64,000 nt of DNA from Ahaetulla prasina (GCF_028640845.1 NC_080540.1:282118524-282182523), one strand, 5' to 3'; positions 11,382 through 23,575 are shown, counted from the stretch's first letter. Notes: a model not told the origin generated them from the sequence alone. Numbers and translations: made by a program.

Positions 11382-11991
11382 TGTTGTGGTCCACCAGCAG
11401 CCTGCGAAGCTGGCAGCGGAGTCAGACAGTGGGGAGGCTGGGGAGGACAATGGGTCAGTCTTGGAGTCAGGGGAAGGCCAAGATGAGGGCTCTGTGTCGG
11501 AGGCAGAGATGGAGCCAGGGCCATCTGGGAGCGATTCACGGACTCTGGAGCCTCCAGAGGCGGACAGCAGAGAGGCAGAGGAACAGGAGGAGCCTGTTCC
11601 TAGTGCACGCATGTGAAGAGCTGCCAGAAGGCAAGAGCTAAAGCAAAAAGGACGACTCAGGAGTAAGGCCAGGAGATGATTGGCCCCTCCCATAAGGCTT
11701 AAAAGAGCAGCAATGGCTCTTGGGCTTTTTGCAGGAAAGCAACGTTGCTACAATTGTTTTTTGTCGGCATCTCTTGTTTCTGAACTTCGTGGGGCTTTGC
11801 CAAGAAAAGCCTTTGGCAGGTTGCCAAAGAAAATAAAGTTTTGTGATAAAGCTGAAGGAGTTTTTCTGAAGGACTTGTTTTGGAATTAATTTGGACTAAT
11901 CTGAGAATGAAGTAATTTACAGCTGTTCTAATAAAATATGTTTGTTTAGGACTGATTGTGTCTGGTAATAACTTGGGCCTAGGCCACAACA
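11382..11991 (+). mobile_element. solo LTR of an LTR retrotransposon (probably Ty3/Gypsy type)
   Basis: Begins TGTTGTGGTCC and ends GGCCACAACA (TG...CA rule with inverted ends). Flanking CAGGT (11377-11381) and CAGAT (11992-11996) are a 5-bp duplication with one mismatch. A TTAAAAG box near 11699 and AATAAA signals near 11830 and 11931 fit U3-R-U5 order. No internal gag/pol sequence flanks it. Confidence 0.75.
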
Positions 11992-11996
11992 CAGAT

Positions 11997-12811
11997 TTGC
12001 AAATGAATTCTAGAACAGCTTCTCTGACCTGATGTTCTCCAGATATTTATAGTCTTTAATACCCAGAATTTCCAGTCAGGATGGCCAAGGGAAATCCTGC
12101 AAGTTGCTGTCCCAGCATATCTAGAGGATATTCTTGAAGGTTAGGAAAATAGTTCCAGAATTTTTACTCAAGGCTCTAAAAGGATTTCAGATGCTGCTAT
12201 ATTTCTTTTCTTTTTATCACAGTTTTGCTTTAATCCCTGCAGGCTGTCCAGAGAATTTGAGCGAGAGAATCAATAATGTAAATAATAATAATACTTTAAA
12301 AAAAAAATACATTTAAGCTATGCCTGACCATTGCATTCAAGGAGCACAGAGAAGATCAGGTATTCACTCCTGGTGTGTTCTTGGGAAGTGTTCTTTTGAG
12401 GGGGGAAGTGGGAAAAGAAATAATCTGTTTTTACACCCCCCAGGGACTGTTTATCTTCCTGCTCTAACGCTTGAAAGGATGACCTGAGCTTTGTCATGCA
12501 GGTCAAGAGTGATGAAGCACAAACATTTCAGATCTTTCGGGTGACTGACAGACAGGATGTTGAGAAAGAGCTCACATTCTTTGAGTAGAACCTCTTGCAA
12601 CTGAACAGGATCCAGGACGAACTCCAAAGAAAATAAAACATCTCTAATCTTATGTCATAGTGTTCCCTCCGATTTTATCTGTGATCTTTTGCAGTCCATG
12701 GACTCTCAACGAGATCCCCACAGGAATGTTGGATCAGAGTTTCCATAATACCCAGTGGATATCCCTTCTGGGAATGAGGAGGGTTGCAAATCAACACATT
12801 TGGGAAGCTGC
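11997..12811. other. no recognised feature
   Basis: No supported coding or repeat signal. Confidence 0.4.
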
Positions 12812-12818
12812 AATACTG

Positions 12819-13130
12819 GGACGCGGTGGCTCAGTGGCTAAGATTCTGAGCTTGTTGATCGAAAGGTCAGCAGTTCAATCCCTAGTGCTGTGTCCCAGCT
12901 TCTGCCAACCTAGCAGTTCGAAAGCACGTAAAAGCAAGTAGAAAAATAGGGACCACCTTTGGTGGGAAGATAACAGCGTTCCGTGCACTTTTGGCATTTA
13001 GTCATGCCAGCCACATGACCACGGAGACGTCTTCGGACAGCGTTGGCTCTTTGGCTTTGAAACAGAGATGAGCAACGCCCCCTAGAGTCAGCAACGACTA
13101 GCACATATATGCGAAGGGAACCTTTACCTT
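12819..13130 (+). mobile_element. full-length squamate tRNA-type SINE (ACCTTT tail)
   Basis: The tRNA-like head has A box TGGCTCAGTGGCTAAG and B box GTTCAATCC. The body contains GGGACCACCTTTGGTGGGAA and CACATGACCACGGAGACGTC, and the tail is AACCTTTACCTT. Flanking AATACTG at 12812-12818 and 13131-13137 is a target duplication. Confidence 0.85.
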
Positions 13131-13137
13131 AATACTG

Positions 13138-13353
13138 AGGAAGGCTGTACTAGAGACCATATTGCTTAAATACTCCTCAGTTCTTTAAGGGAATTAAAAA
13201 CTGTACTCTTTGTGGTTTGGAAGAACAAGGAGTAGAAAGATGCTCGAAGTTGTCTTTTCAAGATCTGAACTATTGTGAAAAAAATGAGTGCCTGAGGATA
13301 GCTGTTGAAGTTCCAATGTATATTATTTTTATATCATCTTTTAAAAATCCCTA
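13138..13353. other. no recognised feature
   Basis: Spacer between SINE and MITE. Confidence 0.4.
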
Positions 13354-13749
13354 CAGGTAGTCCTGAATTTACAACCAATCATCAGGTAACCATTCAAAGT
13401 TACACCACCACTGAAAAAGTGACTTATGATCAGTTTTCACACTTAAGGCCATTGTAGCACCTCCATGGTCACGTGATCAAAATTTGGATGTTTGACAACT
13501 GCGATGCATTTATGACAATTGCAGTGTTCCAGGGTCATGTGATTACCTTTTGTGACTTTCTGACCAGCAAAGTCAATGGGAAAGCCAGAATCACTTTACA
13601 ACTGTGTTGCTAACATACCAACGGCAGTGGTTCACTTAACAACTGAGGCAAGAAAAGTCATAAAATCAGGCAGCATTCACCTAAAACAACTGTTTTGCTT
13701 ATCAGCAAAAAGTTTGGGTGAATTGTGGTCGTAAGTCGAGGACTGCCTG
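13354..13749. mobile_element. TA-target MITE (CAGGTAGTCC family), complete
   Basis: 396 bp, CAGGTAGTCCTGAA ... GAGGACTGCCTG, flanked by TA on both sides. Carries no reading frame; interior is the usual CAAAGTCAATGGG / GTCATGTGAT body. Confidence 0.85.
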
Positions 13750-13751
13750 TA

Positions 13752-14185
13752 TTCATTTGTATATCATCTTTCAAAAATACTCTTTAGACTTTGGTGAGTG
13801 AACAGATCTGGCATCGGATGAACAATTTTGGAAAAAATTCCACAACTCAGGCTCCCTAATCTAAAAGTCTGCCTGTATGATTATCACTCTCCATCTTCAG
13901 ATTGCTTCATCCATCCCAGGCCATTAAGCTGGTATTCACTTGTAGTAACTAACTACACAGATGTTCTCCAAGATCTGTTTGTTCAGGTCTTCCAATGGAG
14001 CACCCATAGCAGTTGTAATTAGCTCCGTCCTTCTTGCCCCCGGTCTTCCTCTTTTCTTTCCTTCTGTCCACTTCAGATACCTGGACACAATTAAACAGAA
14101 AAATTAAGGGATTTTCACCTCTGTTGAGTTGATACAGAGCCGTGCTTTTACCAACTTGGCAAGTGTAGGATGAAGTTATAGTTGA
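13752..14185. other. no recognised feature
   Basis: Nothing supported. Confidence 0.4.
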
Positions 14186-14325
14186 AATCCACAAACTTGG
14201 CAACTTTAAAATGAAGTCGAAGAAGTCCACAACTCCCAGAATTCCCAGCAATCATGAATTGGTAATTCTGAGAGCTGAAGCCCACACTTCCTAAAGTTGC
14301 CAAGTTTGAAGAAAACTGATGTAGA
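14186..14325. mobile_element. diverged hAT foldback MITE (family C)
   Basis: Inverted halves built from ACTTGGCAACTTTAAAATGA / AGTTGCCAAGT and AACTCCCAGAATTCC; see cleaner copies at 46102 and 63360. Confidence 0.6.
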
Positions 14326-14642
14326 GAGTAAAGAGGATAACCTACCTTGGTGGAGAAAGGGAAGCCCCGTTACCAAAACAATGAGTAGATAAACATTACA
14401 GAAGCCCACGTGAGAGGGGAGGGGAGTGAAATCATTTTAGACAGACATCCACAAATTATAACATGAAGATAAAAGAGAGAGCAGGAGAATCATATTGGAT
14501 TTGTAAGACTCCTGTTACTGCAGCCAATTGTAATAAAGGTACTTTTCAGAACACAGAACACCTGTGCCTTGGCCCAGTTTATCTTGTAGAGCTCACACGT
14601 ATTGCCCTGTATGGCTATTCTTGTGTGACAAGAAACGTAATA
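14326..14642. other. no recognised feature
   Basis: Nothing supported. Confidence 0.4.
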
Positions 14643-15097
14643 CAGGTAGTATTCGACTTACAAGGAGCTACAATGGCACAGTGCTTAGAGTACAGTACTG
14701 CAATATATTTCTGCTGACTGCCGGCTGCCTGCAATTTGGCAGTTCGAATCTCACCAGGCTCAAGGTTGACTCAGCCTTCCCTCCTTCCGAGATGGGTACA
14801 ATGAGGATCCAGATTGTTGGGGGCAATAGGCTGATTCTGTAAACCGCTTAGAGAGGGTTGTAAAAGCACTGTAAAGCGGTATATAACTCTAAGTGCTATT
14901 GCTACAACAGTTCATTTAGTAACTGTCTGAAGTTGCATCGTCACTGAAAAAAGGGACATGAGCATTTTTCAAACTTACAAACTCACATGATTAAAATTTG
15001 GTTGCTTGGCAACTGGTTCATATTTATGACGGTTGCAGTGTCCCAGGGTCACGTGGTCATCTTTTGCGACCTTCTGAGAAGCAAAGTCAACAGGGAA
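14643..15097. mobile_element. TA-target MITE left part, split by a SINE and truncated on the right
   Basis: Starts CAGGTAGTATTCGACTTACA and continues after the SINE at about 14904 (ACAACAGTTCATTTAGTAAC) to CAAAGTCAACAGGGAAGC. The right terminus is missing; the sequence switches to half a family-C MITE. Confidence 0.75.
14665..14904 (+). mobile_element. tRNA-derived SINE with AAGCGGTATATAA tail
   Basis: Head TGGCACAGTGCTTAGAGTAC, B box GTTCGAATCTC, middle CAGATTGTTGGGGGCAATA, tail GTAAAGCGGTATATAACTCT. Same family as 17129-17345. Confidence 0.8.
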
Positions 15098-15166
15098 GCT
15101 TTGCTGGCTGAGGGACTCTGGGAGTTGAAGTCCACAAGTCTTAAAGTGACCAAGGTTGGAGACCCC
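15098..15166. mobile_element. half copy of hAT foldback MITE (family C)
   Basis: GGGAGTTGAAGTCCACAAGT ... AAGGTTGGAGACCCCTG is the right half only; its end abuts a BovB tail without spacer. Confidence 0.75.
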
Positions 15167-15256
15167 TGCTCCAGAGGATGGTAGAGGACAGGCAGGCCTG
15201 GAGGAACCTTGTCACGATGGGTTGGACACGACTTTGCAATTAACAACCAAAAAAAT
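15167..15256 (+). mobile_element. BovB (RTE) LINE 3' terminus
   Basis: CCAGAGGATGGTAGAGGACA through GGACACGACTTTGCAATTAA to CAACCAAAAAAATCCC matches the last 90 bp of the BovB copies at 28284 and 59505. Confidence 0.85.
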
Positions 15257-15884
15257 CCCAAAATAGTCCATTTTGATCTAAGCTAGAGGTACAGAAAGTT
15301 TGTAGTGTTATTATCCAGCCCAGGGTCAAAGGAATGGAAATAGATGACTTTGGAAAATTGAAGAGGATATGTTTTAACTGCTTCTGCCTATAGTTTTATT
15401 TTGGAATTATCCACTGCTGATTCTGAAGGCATCCATTCTCCTGTAAAGAAATTCAGACTTGGTACTTTTTTCTTTCTTTTTCTTTTTTCTTTTTGCAAAG
15501 CAGCTTTTTATCCAGAGCCACCTGTTATGCAAAGCCCAGTTCACATGCCAGATTAAACGTTTTCCTGACCAATATAAACAAAGTCTCTAGCTTGGGTTAT
15601 TTGTAGTGAGATGCAGTGAGCTTAATCCTTCCTGTGCCTGCTGATAACTGCACAGCTGTGACTTGTGACCCTGAGGAAACCGACACGTGCACAAGCACTT
15701 CCAGTTGTAAATACTGGACCTCTGACTGAACGTATATGGTTTCCAGGGAAATTGGCAACTGAAGCTTTGTCTATATGATCTTTATATTCTAATGCTTTCT
15801 CCCCCTTTGGGTTGTCAGGCAAAAATCCTTGAAGGAGACTGTGGGCTAAGAACATTTTCTCACAAATGGATAATTGTAGAGTGC
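15257..15884. other. no recognised feature
   Basis: Nothing supported beyond a TTTCTTTTTC-rich tract near 15470. Confidence 0.4.
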
Positions 15885-16078
15885 TCTATGTGGGGCTGAC
15901 CTTAAACGTCACTCAAAAGCTACAGCTGGGCCAGAATAGCAATGCAGGCAGTAATGGGCATGCCTTATTATGTCCATGACCTGCACTGATTACTAGTTGG
16001 CTCCCAGGTGTAATTCAAGATGCAAGTTATCACCTACAAAGTCCCCATTTATATAAGACCGGGTTACTTGAGGGAACC
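15885..16078 (+). mobile_element. L2-clade LINE fragment
   Basis: Translates in pieces to the L2 RT C-terminal stretch (FKMQVITYKVPIYIRPGYLRE, compare VQFKMLVVMYKAPDGTGLGYLQD at 43677). Switches to another LINE at about 16079. Confidence 0.6.
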
Positions 16079-16604
16079 AAAAATTTTGCGTAGCTTCTTT
16101 TCCAAAAACACCACACTACTAACCAGAGCATATAAAACATTTGCTGGACCAATTCTAGAATACAGCTCACCTGTTTGGAACCCTCACCACATCTCTGACA
16201 TCAATACAATTGAGCGTGTCCAGAAATATTTTACAAGAAGAGTTCTCCATTCCTCTGAAAACAACAAAATACCTTATCCCACCAGACTTGAAATCCTAGG
16301 CTTAGAAAACTTGGAACTCCGTCGCCTTCGACAAGACCTAAGTTTAACTCACAGAATCATCTATTGTAATGTCCTTCCTGTCAAAGACTACTTCAGCTTT
16401 AATTGCAATAATACAAGGGCAACCAACAGATTTAAACTTAATGTCAACCGCTTTAATCTAGATTGCAGAAAATATGACTTCTGCAACAGAATCATCAGTG
16501 CTTGGAACACTTTACCTGACTCTGTGGTCTCTTCCCATAATCCTAAAAACTTTAACCAAAAACTTTCTACTGTTGACCTCACCCCATTCCTAAGAGGACC
16601 ATAA
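16079..16604 (+). CDS. LINE reverse-transcriptase C-terminal remnant (open frame)
   Basis: The frame is open for about 175 codons of LINE sequence (AYKTFAGPILEYSSPVWNPH, ELRRLRQDL, ending TPFLRGP and a stop). This is the thumb/C-terminal region of a Jockey-superfamily RT. The catalytic palm (FADD-type motif) is absent because the copy is 5' truncated. The frame continues upstream into an L2 fragment, so the start is not authentic. Absence of stops suggests a fairly young copy. Not a host gene. Confidence 0.65.
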
Positions 16605-16745
16605 GGGGCGTGCATAAGCGCACAAACGTGCCTACCGTTCCTGTCCTATTGTTTTTGTTTTTCTTCTTCCTATATATATTTATATGTGTATATACTATAT
16701 AATCTTTTTGTATGATGTTGTGACAAAATAAATAAATAAATAAAA
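16079..16745 (+). mobile_element. CR1/L2-superfamily LINE 3' end (same family as the PLE host)
   Basis: Reverse-transcriptase C-terminus and 3' UTR ending TTGTGACAAAATAAATAAAT. The UTR carries TATATATTTATATGTGTATA at the position where the PLE cluster lies in the copy at 3.1-6.8 kb. Confidence 0.85.
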
Positions 16746-17128
16746 TAAATAAAGTTGTTTCTGCTGTCCCTATGAGATTGGACAGAACGGGTGGGAGAAA
16801 CCTGTGGATCCAGGAAGTGTGAATTAGGACATTGTCCTTCTCCATCACAACGCATGTCCTCTGTCAGGATTAATAACCCTCAAAAATCTAAATGGCTCCC
16901 CTCCAATGACATTCAAGAATCTATAAAGACCTAACTGTGCTCCCAGGCTTTGGAGTATAGATGGTGGAGTTTGGTGTCTGTGTGTGTTGGCATGACATAT
17001 TTATTTGATGTATGTGTGTGTAATTTTTCTTTAGCTTTTAATTGCAAGAACCGCTCAAGAGTCATTGGGAGTTGGGCAGCCTGGAAATTGTATAAATATT
17101 CCACGGTACTGTTCTGATTGAGCAAGAG
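16746..17128. other. no recognised feature
   Basis: Nothing supported. Confidence 0.4.
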
Positions 17129-17345
17129 TCGTGGTGGTGCAGTGGTTAGAATGCAGTATTGCAAGCTATTTCTGCCAACTGCCAGGAGTTCGATTCTGAC
17201 AAGCTCAAGATTGACTCAGCCTTCCATCCTTCTGAGGTTGATAAAATGAAGACCCAGATTGTTGGGCGCAATATGCTGACATTTGTAAACCACTTAGAGA
17301 GAGTTGTGAAGCACTAAGAAGAGATATATAAGTCTATTGATATTA
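17129..17345 (+). mobile_element. tRNA-derived SINE with AAGAGATATATAA tail
   Basis: TGGTGCAGTGGTTAGAATGC head, GTTCGATTCTGAC B box, CCAGATTGTTGGGCGCAATA middle. Second copy of the 14665 family. Confidence 0.8.
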
Positions 17346-18278
17346 ACAGCATAGCAGGAATTGGCAACAGGTGTGTGTGCAGTGGGCATGTCTGTTCCTG
17401 AGTTGAAAGAATGATTGTTGCTTTGCTGCAAGAAGGAAAAATTGTGCAAGAGGCCAACACAAGCAGAAAGAAGTTATTTATGATTACATTTCTATCCCAT
17501 CTTTCAATCAGATGATGCTCAAGATATCTTTATGACAGATTGCACTCGTAGGCATCCTTGAAATTCACTCAGTGTAGAAACTTACGGTGTTTATAGAAAG
17601 CTTTTGCACTTTCACAACAATTGGATGTTCTTCCAGGCAGGCAGTGGGAAGGCACGTTCCCTGCAGCTGCTTCTCTCTCTGGCTGAAAGATGGAACCAAG
17701 CTGGACTTCTCCTTGTATGGAAGCAGAGACATCCAGCAGCTTTGGTCAATGGAACAGGCTGGGAATGCCTCCTGTCATCTCTTCAGGGCATGCTTACAGT
17801 ATTAACCTCAAACACCCCCCTTCAGAAATGCCCACAGGATATAAGAAGTAATGGGGTGCCCAGCAGGCATTTATAGACTCAACTGTACATGTAACATGTT
17901 GATTGTGCATTTTTGTAGTCTAGCAGTGAGCAGATTCAGACTGCCACTTCTTTGGAGGTCTGGATGGAGTGACAGCCAAACGCTGAAGCTTAGAAACCCA
18001 AATATAATTTTACCCAGAGGATCTATCCAATGGTGACATTTGATGCACAGAAGTTTTCTTTCTCTAACAGCCACATGCAGTCATTCTTAGTCCCACCCAA
18101 CCTGCTGCTCTCTCAAAACGGTGTAATTCTCAGTTAAGAATAATGAAAGTGTGAGTTTGCTGTAAATGGAGAACCTCTCCAAATGGGAAATTGGGAGGTT
18201 CTTGAAGCTCAGGAAGGACAATGATCTGCCTAGAATAGAAGACACCTGGAAGTAACCAAAGAGTCAGTGTGGTGTAAT
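17346..18278. other. no recognised feature
   Basis: Unique-looking intergenic DNA; no supported feature. Confidence 0.4.
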
Positions 18279-18448
18279 GTCCCAAAGGTGCTTTTCCAAA
18301 AGGCAACTTGATTTTGTTTTTCCTTGAAGACATTTCACTTCTCATGCAAGAAGCTTCTTCAGTTCTGAAGCAAAGTATCTTCAAGGAAAAACGATGTCCA
18401 GTTGCCTTTTGCAAAAGTATTTTTGGGACAACCATGACCTGGATGAAT
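18279..18448. mobile_element. foldback element with hammerhead-like core (PLE-type)
   Basis: TGTCCCAAAGGTGC at 18279 and its inverted partner TTTTTGGGACAACC near 18420 form the arms. On the minus strand at 18329-18362 the order CTGAAGA, stem GCTTCT/AGAAGT, GAAA, TGTC fits the PLE hammerhead pattern. Second copy at 33233-33505. Confidence 0.55.
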
Positions 18449-20935
18449 AAGAAGCTGCATAGACATGTGGTATAACCGTTACTATAGTGGAAAGACCAGA
18501 CTGCCGCAGAAATTCACAGGATGGTTTTGGGTCAACCATGCTCTCTTAGACCAACCTACCTACCATGGATTATTGCTGTAAGGAAAAAAAATGCAGGGGG
18601 AAGAAGGGAGATTATATAAACTGCTTTGAGCCTCTGTACGAAAGGCATGAAATAAATCTAGAATGCTCTTAGTTTTTAAAAGATGCTGAATTCCTTTGCA
18701 TTGGGGAGAAGCCTCCAGATATGGTGGATTCTGGAGAAACATGCATTCAAATGCTGTCATCAGATTTCCCTCCCTGCTGCTTGTATCTTTTCTTACCAGA
18801 GAAATAAGGCTAGATGGATAACCCCCCAGAGAAAGGCTGAACTATTGCTTCATATCTCCCAAGGACAAATGACTTGCAACCTTAAAAATCACCAGCTGCT
18901 TTGCATCTCCCTCTCCTCTTCCGCCTCCTAACTAGTTCTTGGGCCCAGACGAATTCTCATCATTTCTTACACACATTAGCATAAGATGCGAGTTATTTAG
19001 GTGGATCGAACCAAAAAGGGACTCAAACTCACTCCCCCCCCTTTATTTTTAGCAATAGCCAGCCAGGTTTTTCTGGAAATTCTCACAACTAGCTATCTTC
19101 CAGATGCTTGGCCTGGTAATCCGATATATCCAGCTTCACCCAGAGGCTGTTTAGTTCTCATGGCTAGTGCTTCTGTTCAAACTTCCAGCCAGCTTTATCC
19201 TTTACTACTTCCTTCCATGTGTTCTTCCTTGGCTGGGCTGACAATTTTTCCCCTGGCCACAGCCAGCATTTTATGCTAGCTATGGCAAGTCCTTTCTGGA
19301 CTGTTTCAGGGTTCCCTTCCTATTTAATTTTCCTGAAGGAAACATTTCTACATATTGCGAAGTTTTCCGGAGCTTCTCATCCAGGAATGGTGCCGTTATC
19401 TTAGCAATACAGACAATATTTTTTGAGTCTGTCAATGACAACCATAATTGAAGATGCTGGTATCTAAAAACTCTCAACAACATTAAAATAAAGAACAGCC
19501 TGCGCTGCCGAACAAAAATAAATGTTTTGTAACTTGAATAGTTTACAGAAACAGCGTGCGACATTATACTCCAGGAACTATTAGGAAGGAAAATGTACAA
19601 TACAGCTGCACTGTGTTCAGTTTCTATTTAAACAATTTTGGGGAAAGTTGCTGACAAGCTATGCTAAATTCCTTGGCTTTTGTCTAAAACTGCTTCCAGA
19701 TTTCATATGTAGCTTTTCTCTACTTTATCAGTTTGATTACTGAAGTCAAAGTTAAGAGAGGATTGGCTCAGGAAAAATAATATCGTCCTCAGCCCAGCAA
19801 GCACTCAATTTTAAATGAATTCAGTAAAGCCTGCACCAGTTTGAGGGCAACAGACCTTCAAATATTGACTTGGCTATTATCACATCATAACATTTTAAAA
19901 AGATATAATCTAAATGGATTTGGCTGTTCATTGCAAATAAGATAAAATGGAATCGGATCCACATGTAAGTGATTATCAGTCACCAAGAAGAAAATCATTG
20001 CATTGTATCAAAATTTAATAACTCTGCTGAGCTTGTTTTTGAAGAAAAGGTTTTAATTTTCAAAATGATATTTACAGAGAAGACTGGAGACAAGCCAAAC
20101 ACTGCTTGTGTCTTTAATTACTTACAACGTAATAGATCAGATTGTTGCTAATGAAACAAAAGCACACCAAATGGTTGTTAATGCAGTAACTCGGTTTCTG
20201 GTATTTTTAAAATTATATCTTTATTGCTGCTTTGTGGCCAACATACATTTATTTTCCTGCCAGGATTATTGAGTTATTAAGAGTTACCTTGAGATGAGCT
20301 GCCTATAAATTTTATAAATAAATACAATTATTGCCTGATAAATAATATATTGAAGTTTGCCTATCTGCAACTTCTCTATTTTTGCTTTAAATTTACTTTA
20401 ATCTCACACTTGCATAACCCTGTAAGCTAGAAATGTCATATGTTGTTAAATTAACCATAAGATTTACCATACCATGCAAATGTGTTCATGGGTATAATAT
20501 ATGTGAGCGTAGGTATAGGTGTGTGTTTGTGTGTACATACACACACAGAGCTCACAACCTTAATATTTGCCTCACTGAACCCAATATATTTCTGGGCCAA
20601 AAGTAGATAGATTGTTAGTCAATTTATGGTGGTCTATGGGAAAGAGAATTTTGCCAAGAATTTAGAATTTGGGTGTCACCATTAAGAAGACTCTCTTCCT
20701 AGTTATCATGGCATTTCATTCAACTAAAATATTTGGAAAGGTAAAATGTTTTCCATGACTTCATAATTATAGGAAGACTTGAATCGGAAGAGTTACACTT
20801 GTTGATATTTGATCCTTCACTATTTAAAGATGCAAAGTAGATCATAGCATCCTGAATTATAAATAAGCAACCAGAGCTCCTTCGGAATTAGGATAATTAG
20901 GGATTCTTCTGTCTTTAGCCTTGAACATACTAGAA
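18449..20935. other. 2.5 kb without recognised feature
   Basis: I see no exon, RNA gene or repeat I can name. Short GT/CA-rich patch near 20515-20548. Confidence 0.45.
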
Positions 20936-21010
20936 CAGGGGTGTCAAACTGGATTTCTTTGAGGGCCGGATCAGCATTGTATTTCTCCTCTGTGGGTCAC
21001 CCTGCGGTGG
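20936..21010. mobile_element. left end of hAT MITE (family D)
   Basis: CAGGGGTGTCAAACTGGATT and GAGGGCCGGATCAGCA match the left terminus of the element at 38348-39095. No right terminus found. Confidence 0.5.
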
Positions 21011-21787
21011 GTGGGTTTCATATTTATTTTTATTTGCTGCTCATCTTGTTTCAAAGTTATTTTCTTCTAATAATAATAATTTTAAAAAGCTGCAGCTGGA
21101 AAGTCTTTCAAAAATCTTACTATACTGGTTGTGGGAATATTATGGATATTCAGATTCTCCACTATTCTGCTATTATCAGTCACAATTTCATTTCTTCACA
21201 GGAATTCTGAGTGCTTCCCAGCTATTTTTTTCATTCCGTGCTTCTGGCTTTCCTTCTTCACAGAGTTTTAAAGGGTGGGAATTTTGCATTATATTCCCTT
21301 TGCATCTGTCCTTAGAGTCCTCTGACTGGGATTAACCATTTACAAATGGTAATTTATAGCAGCATCAGGCCCCTTTGGCAAACAATGTTTCCCCTTAACT
21401 ACACAACACTAGCCTCACCTTGCCCCAACCTAGAATTTAAGCGGTCTGGTGCTGACCCTTATCAAAACCGAGTTTTCCTTGCTTAAGCCAACCCACTTGG
21501 ACCATAATGTGTCTCGGTGTATTGTTTCATTCCCTTTTGGTGAGACATGAGGTCAAGGGGCAGAGTAACCAGAGGCATGAGGGAATTGGGTAAGGACAGC
21601 CAGTTCCTTTCTTGAGGTCATGGATTTGGGGAGGAATATCCGCCATGTCATTATGTAACCAGATGTTTAGCAATCATTGGCCTGAAAAATATTGCCACCA
21701 GCCCCGGAGAACAAACTGGTCAGCAATATGGTCTGAAAGGAGGCCATTCTCAGGACTGTCCAACTTCAGATTGAGAGGTGCATTAAA
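21011..21787. other. no recognised feature
   Basis: Nothing supported. Confidence 0.4.
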
Positions 21788-21923
21788 CCAGCGTTTCTCA
21801 AGCTCAGCAATTTTAAGTTGTGTCGACTTCAACTCCCAGAATTCCCCAGCCAGCATAGGAGTTCAATTTTGGGAGTTGAAGTTCAAACAACTTAAAGCTG
21901 CAGAGCTTGAGATACAACCCTAA
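21788..21923. mobile_element. hAT foldback MITE (family C), diverged
   Basis: Inverted arms AGCGTTTCTCAAGCTCAGCA / GAGCTTGAG around TCGACTTCAACTCCCAGAAT and GGGAGTTGAAGTTC. Confidence 0.65.
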
Positions 21924-21975
21924 ACTAGAGGGGGCTGGATTAAAAGGGGGGAAAAAGAAGCTTGGATCTGGAGTA

Positions 21976-22441
21976 CAGGTAGTCCTCAACAGTTCGCTTA
22001 GTAACCGTTTGACGTTACAACGGCACTAAAAAAAGTGTCTTATGACCATTTTTCACACATATGACTTAGTCATGGCTAAATCCCCATGGTCGTGTGATTT
22101 ACATTCAGATGCTCGACAACTGACTCACATTCATGACTGTTGTGGCGTCCCGAGGTCATGTGATCACCCATTGCAACTTTCTACAAGCAAAGTCAATGGG
22201 GAAGCCAAATTCATCTAACACAGGGCTCTGCAAACTTGGCTCTTTTGAGACTTGTGGACTTCAACTCCCAGAGTTCCTTAGCCAGCTTTGCCACGTTATT
22301 AATTTAACAAATGCAGTGATTCCCTTAACAAACATGACAAGAAAATTCCGTCAAATGGGGCAAAACGCACTTAACATTTAATTTTTCACTTAGCAGCAGC
22401 AATCCTGGGCTCCACTGCGGTCGTAAATTGAGGACTACCTG
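21976..22441. mobile_element. TA-target MITE with embedded family-C half copy
   Basis: CAGGTAGTCCTCAA to GAGGACTACCTG, preceded by TA. At 22225-22290 it holds CTTGTGGACTTCAACTCCCA, half of a family-C element. It ends about 50 bp before the CCBE1 CpG island. Confidence 0.8.
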
Positions 22442-23575
22442 TGATATCCCAATAACTCAAGAGAAAGTCTAACCTCATGATTAGAAAGGTTAACAACCGC
22501 CTTGTCGCCATCTGACCGTTTTTCCAGCTTCCGATCACCTTTGCCCAGGTTCCACCTCACCACCCGGGATCCTAATTTGCCCATCTTGCAGACCTTCCAT
22601 TCGGGTCTTGTTACCGATCGGGAACCTCCGGGTTCAGCCCCCCCACTTCGTCCTTCCCCTCCTTCTCCTCCTCCTCCTTCAATCTTTGGGCTCAAGCTGC
22701 CGGCCCCGCAAGACGTGCTCCTCGCGCGGGGTCTGGCTCTCCTCCCTTCTCCGCCCCCTCCAGGGTCGCGATTCCTCGTGGCCGGGCTTCCTTTCCCGTC
22801 CCGCACCTCTGGAAAGCGGCTATCCCGACCTGCAGGTTGCACAAACGGCCCCCTCAACCAACCGGGTCGGCCGCCGGCTTTTTCCCGAGAGCGGCTCGCT
22901 CGCTCGCCTCGCTTCTCTCTCTCGACGGCTTCCAGCCGCTAAAGTTAGAAAAGCCCCCTCTGCCCCCCCCCCGCTCCCGCCCTTTCTCCAGCACCTCAGG
23001 GGAAGGCGGCTGGGCTGGCCCTCTTGCCCTGCCCTGCCCTGCCCCACAGCCGGGTTCTTCTTCTTCCCCAGGTCCGCATCTGAGGCGGGATTGAATCCTT
23101 TCAAGTTGAGGGGCCACTGCCGCACCTCCCGAGGCCCTTTTCCGAAAGCAGCGCGCGCCCTCCTTTCTCCCCGCGGCATCCCAGACACCAGCTGCTCGAC
23201 CGGGGTTCCTCTGCCCTCCGCTTCTCCTGCCCGGCGAGCTTCAGACGAGCCGCCCGCCTTCGCCGTCTCTCCCCCTGCCTCTCTCCCCCCACCCCACTCC
23301 CCGGCTCCTGCCTGCCTGCCTGCCTGCCTCCCTTCCTAGCCAGCCCAGCCCGCTCTTCGCTCGCCCCTCGGCGGCGTCTGGTGGCCCCTTCCCAGCCCTG
23401 CCCGCTCCGCTTCCCGCCGTCCCGCAGCGCGCGCGCGTGGGGGCGTGCAGGGGTGGGGGCGCCGAGGGAGCGAAGGCAGGCAAGCGGCCTCTCCGCCTCC
23501 TCCCTCGCCTGCAGCGCGCCCGACGGCGGCCGGAGCCCGTGCGGCGTGGATCGCGAGCCGCCGGAGGGACGCCCG

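Noticed and set aside
11362..11616. 84-codon Glu/Ser-rich open frame at 11.4 kb
   Set aside because: It lies inside the solo LTR and has no recognised homology; probably chance or a relic of LTR sequence composition.
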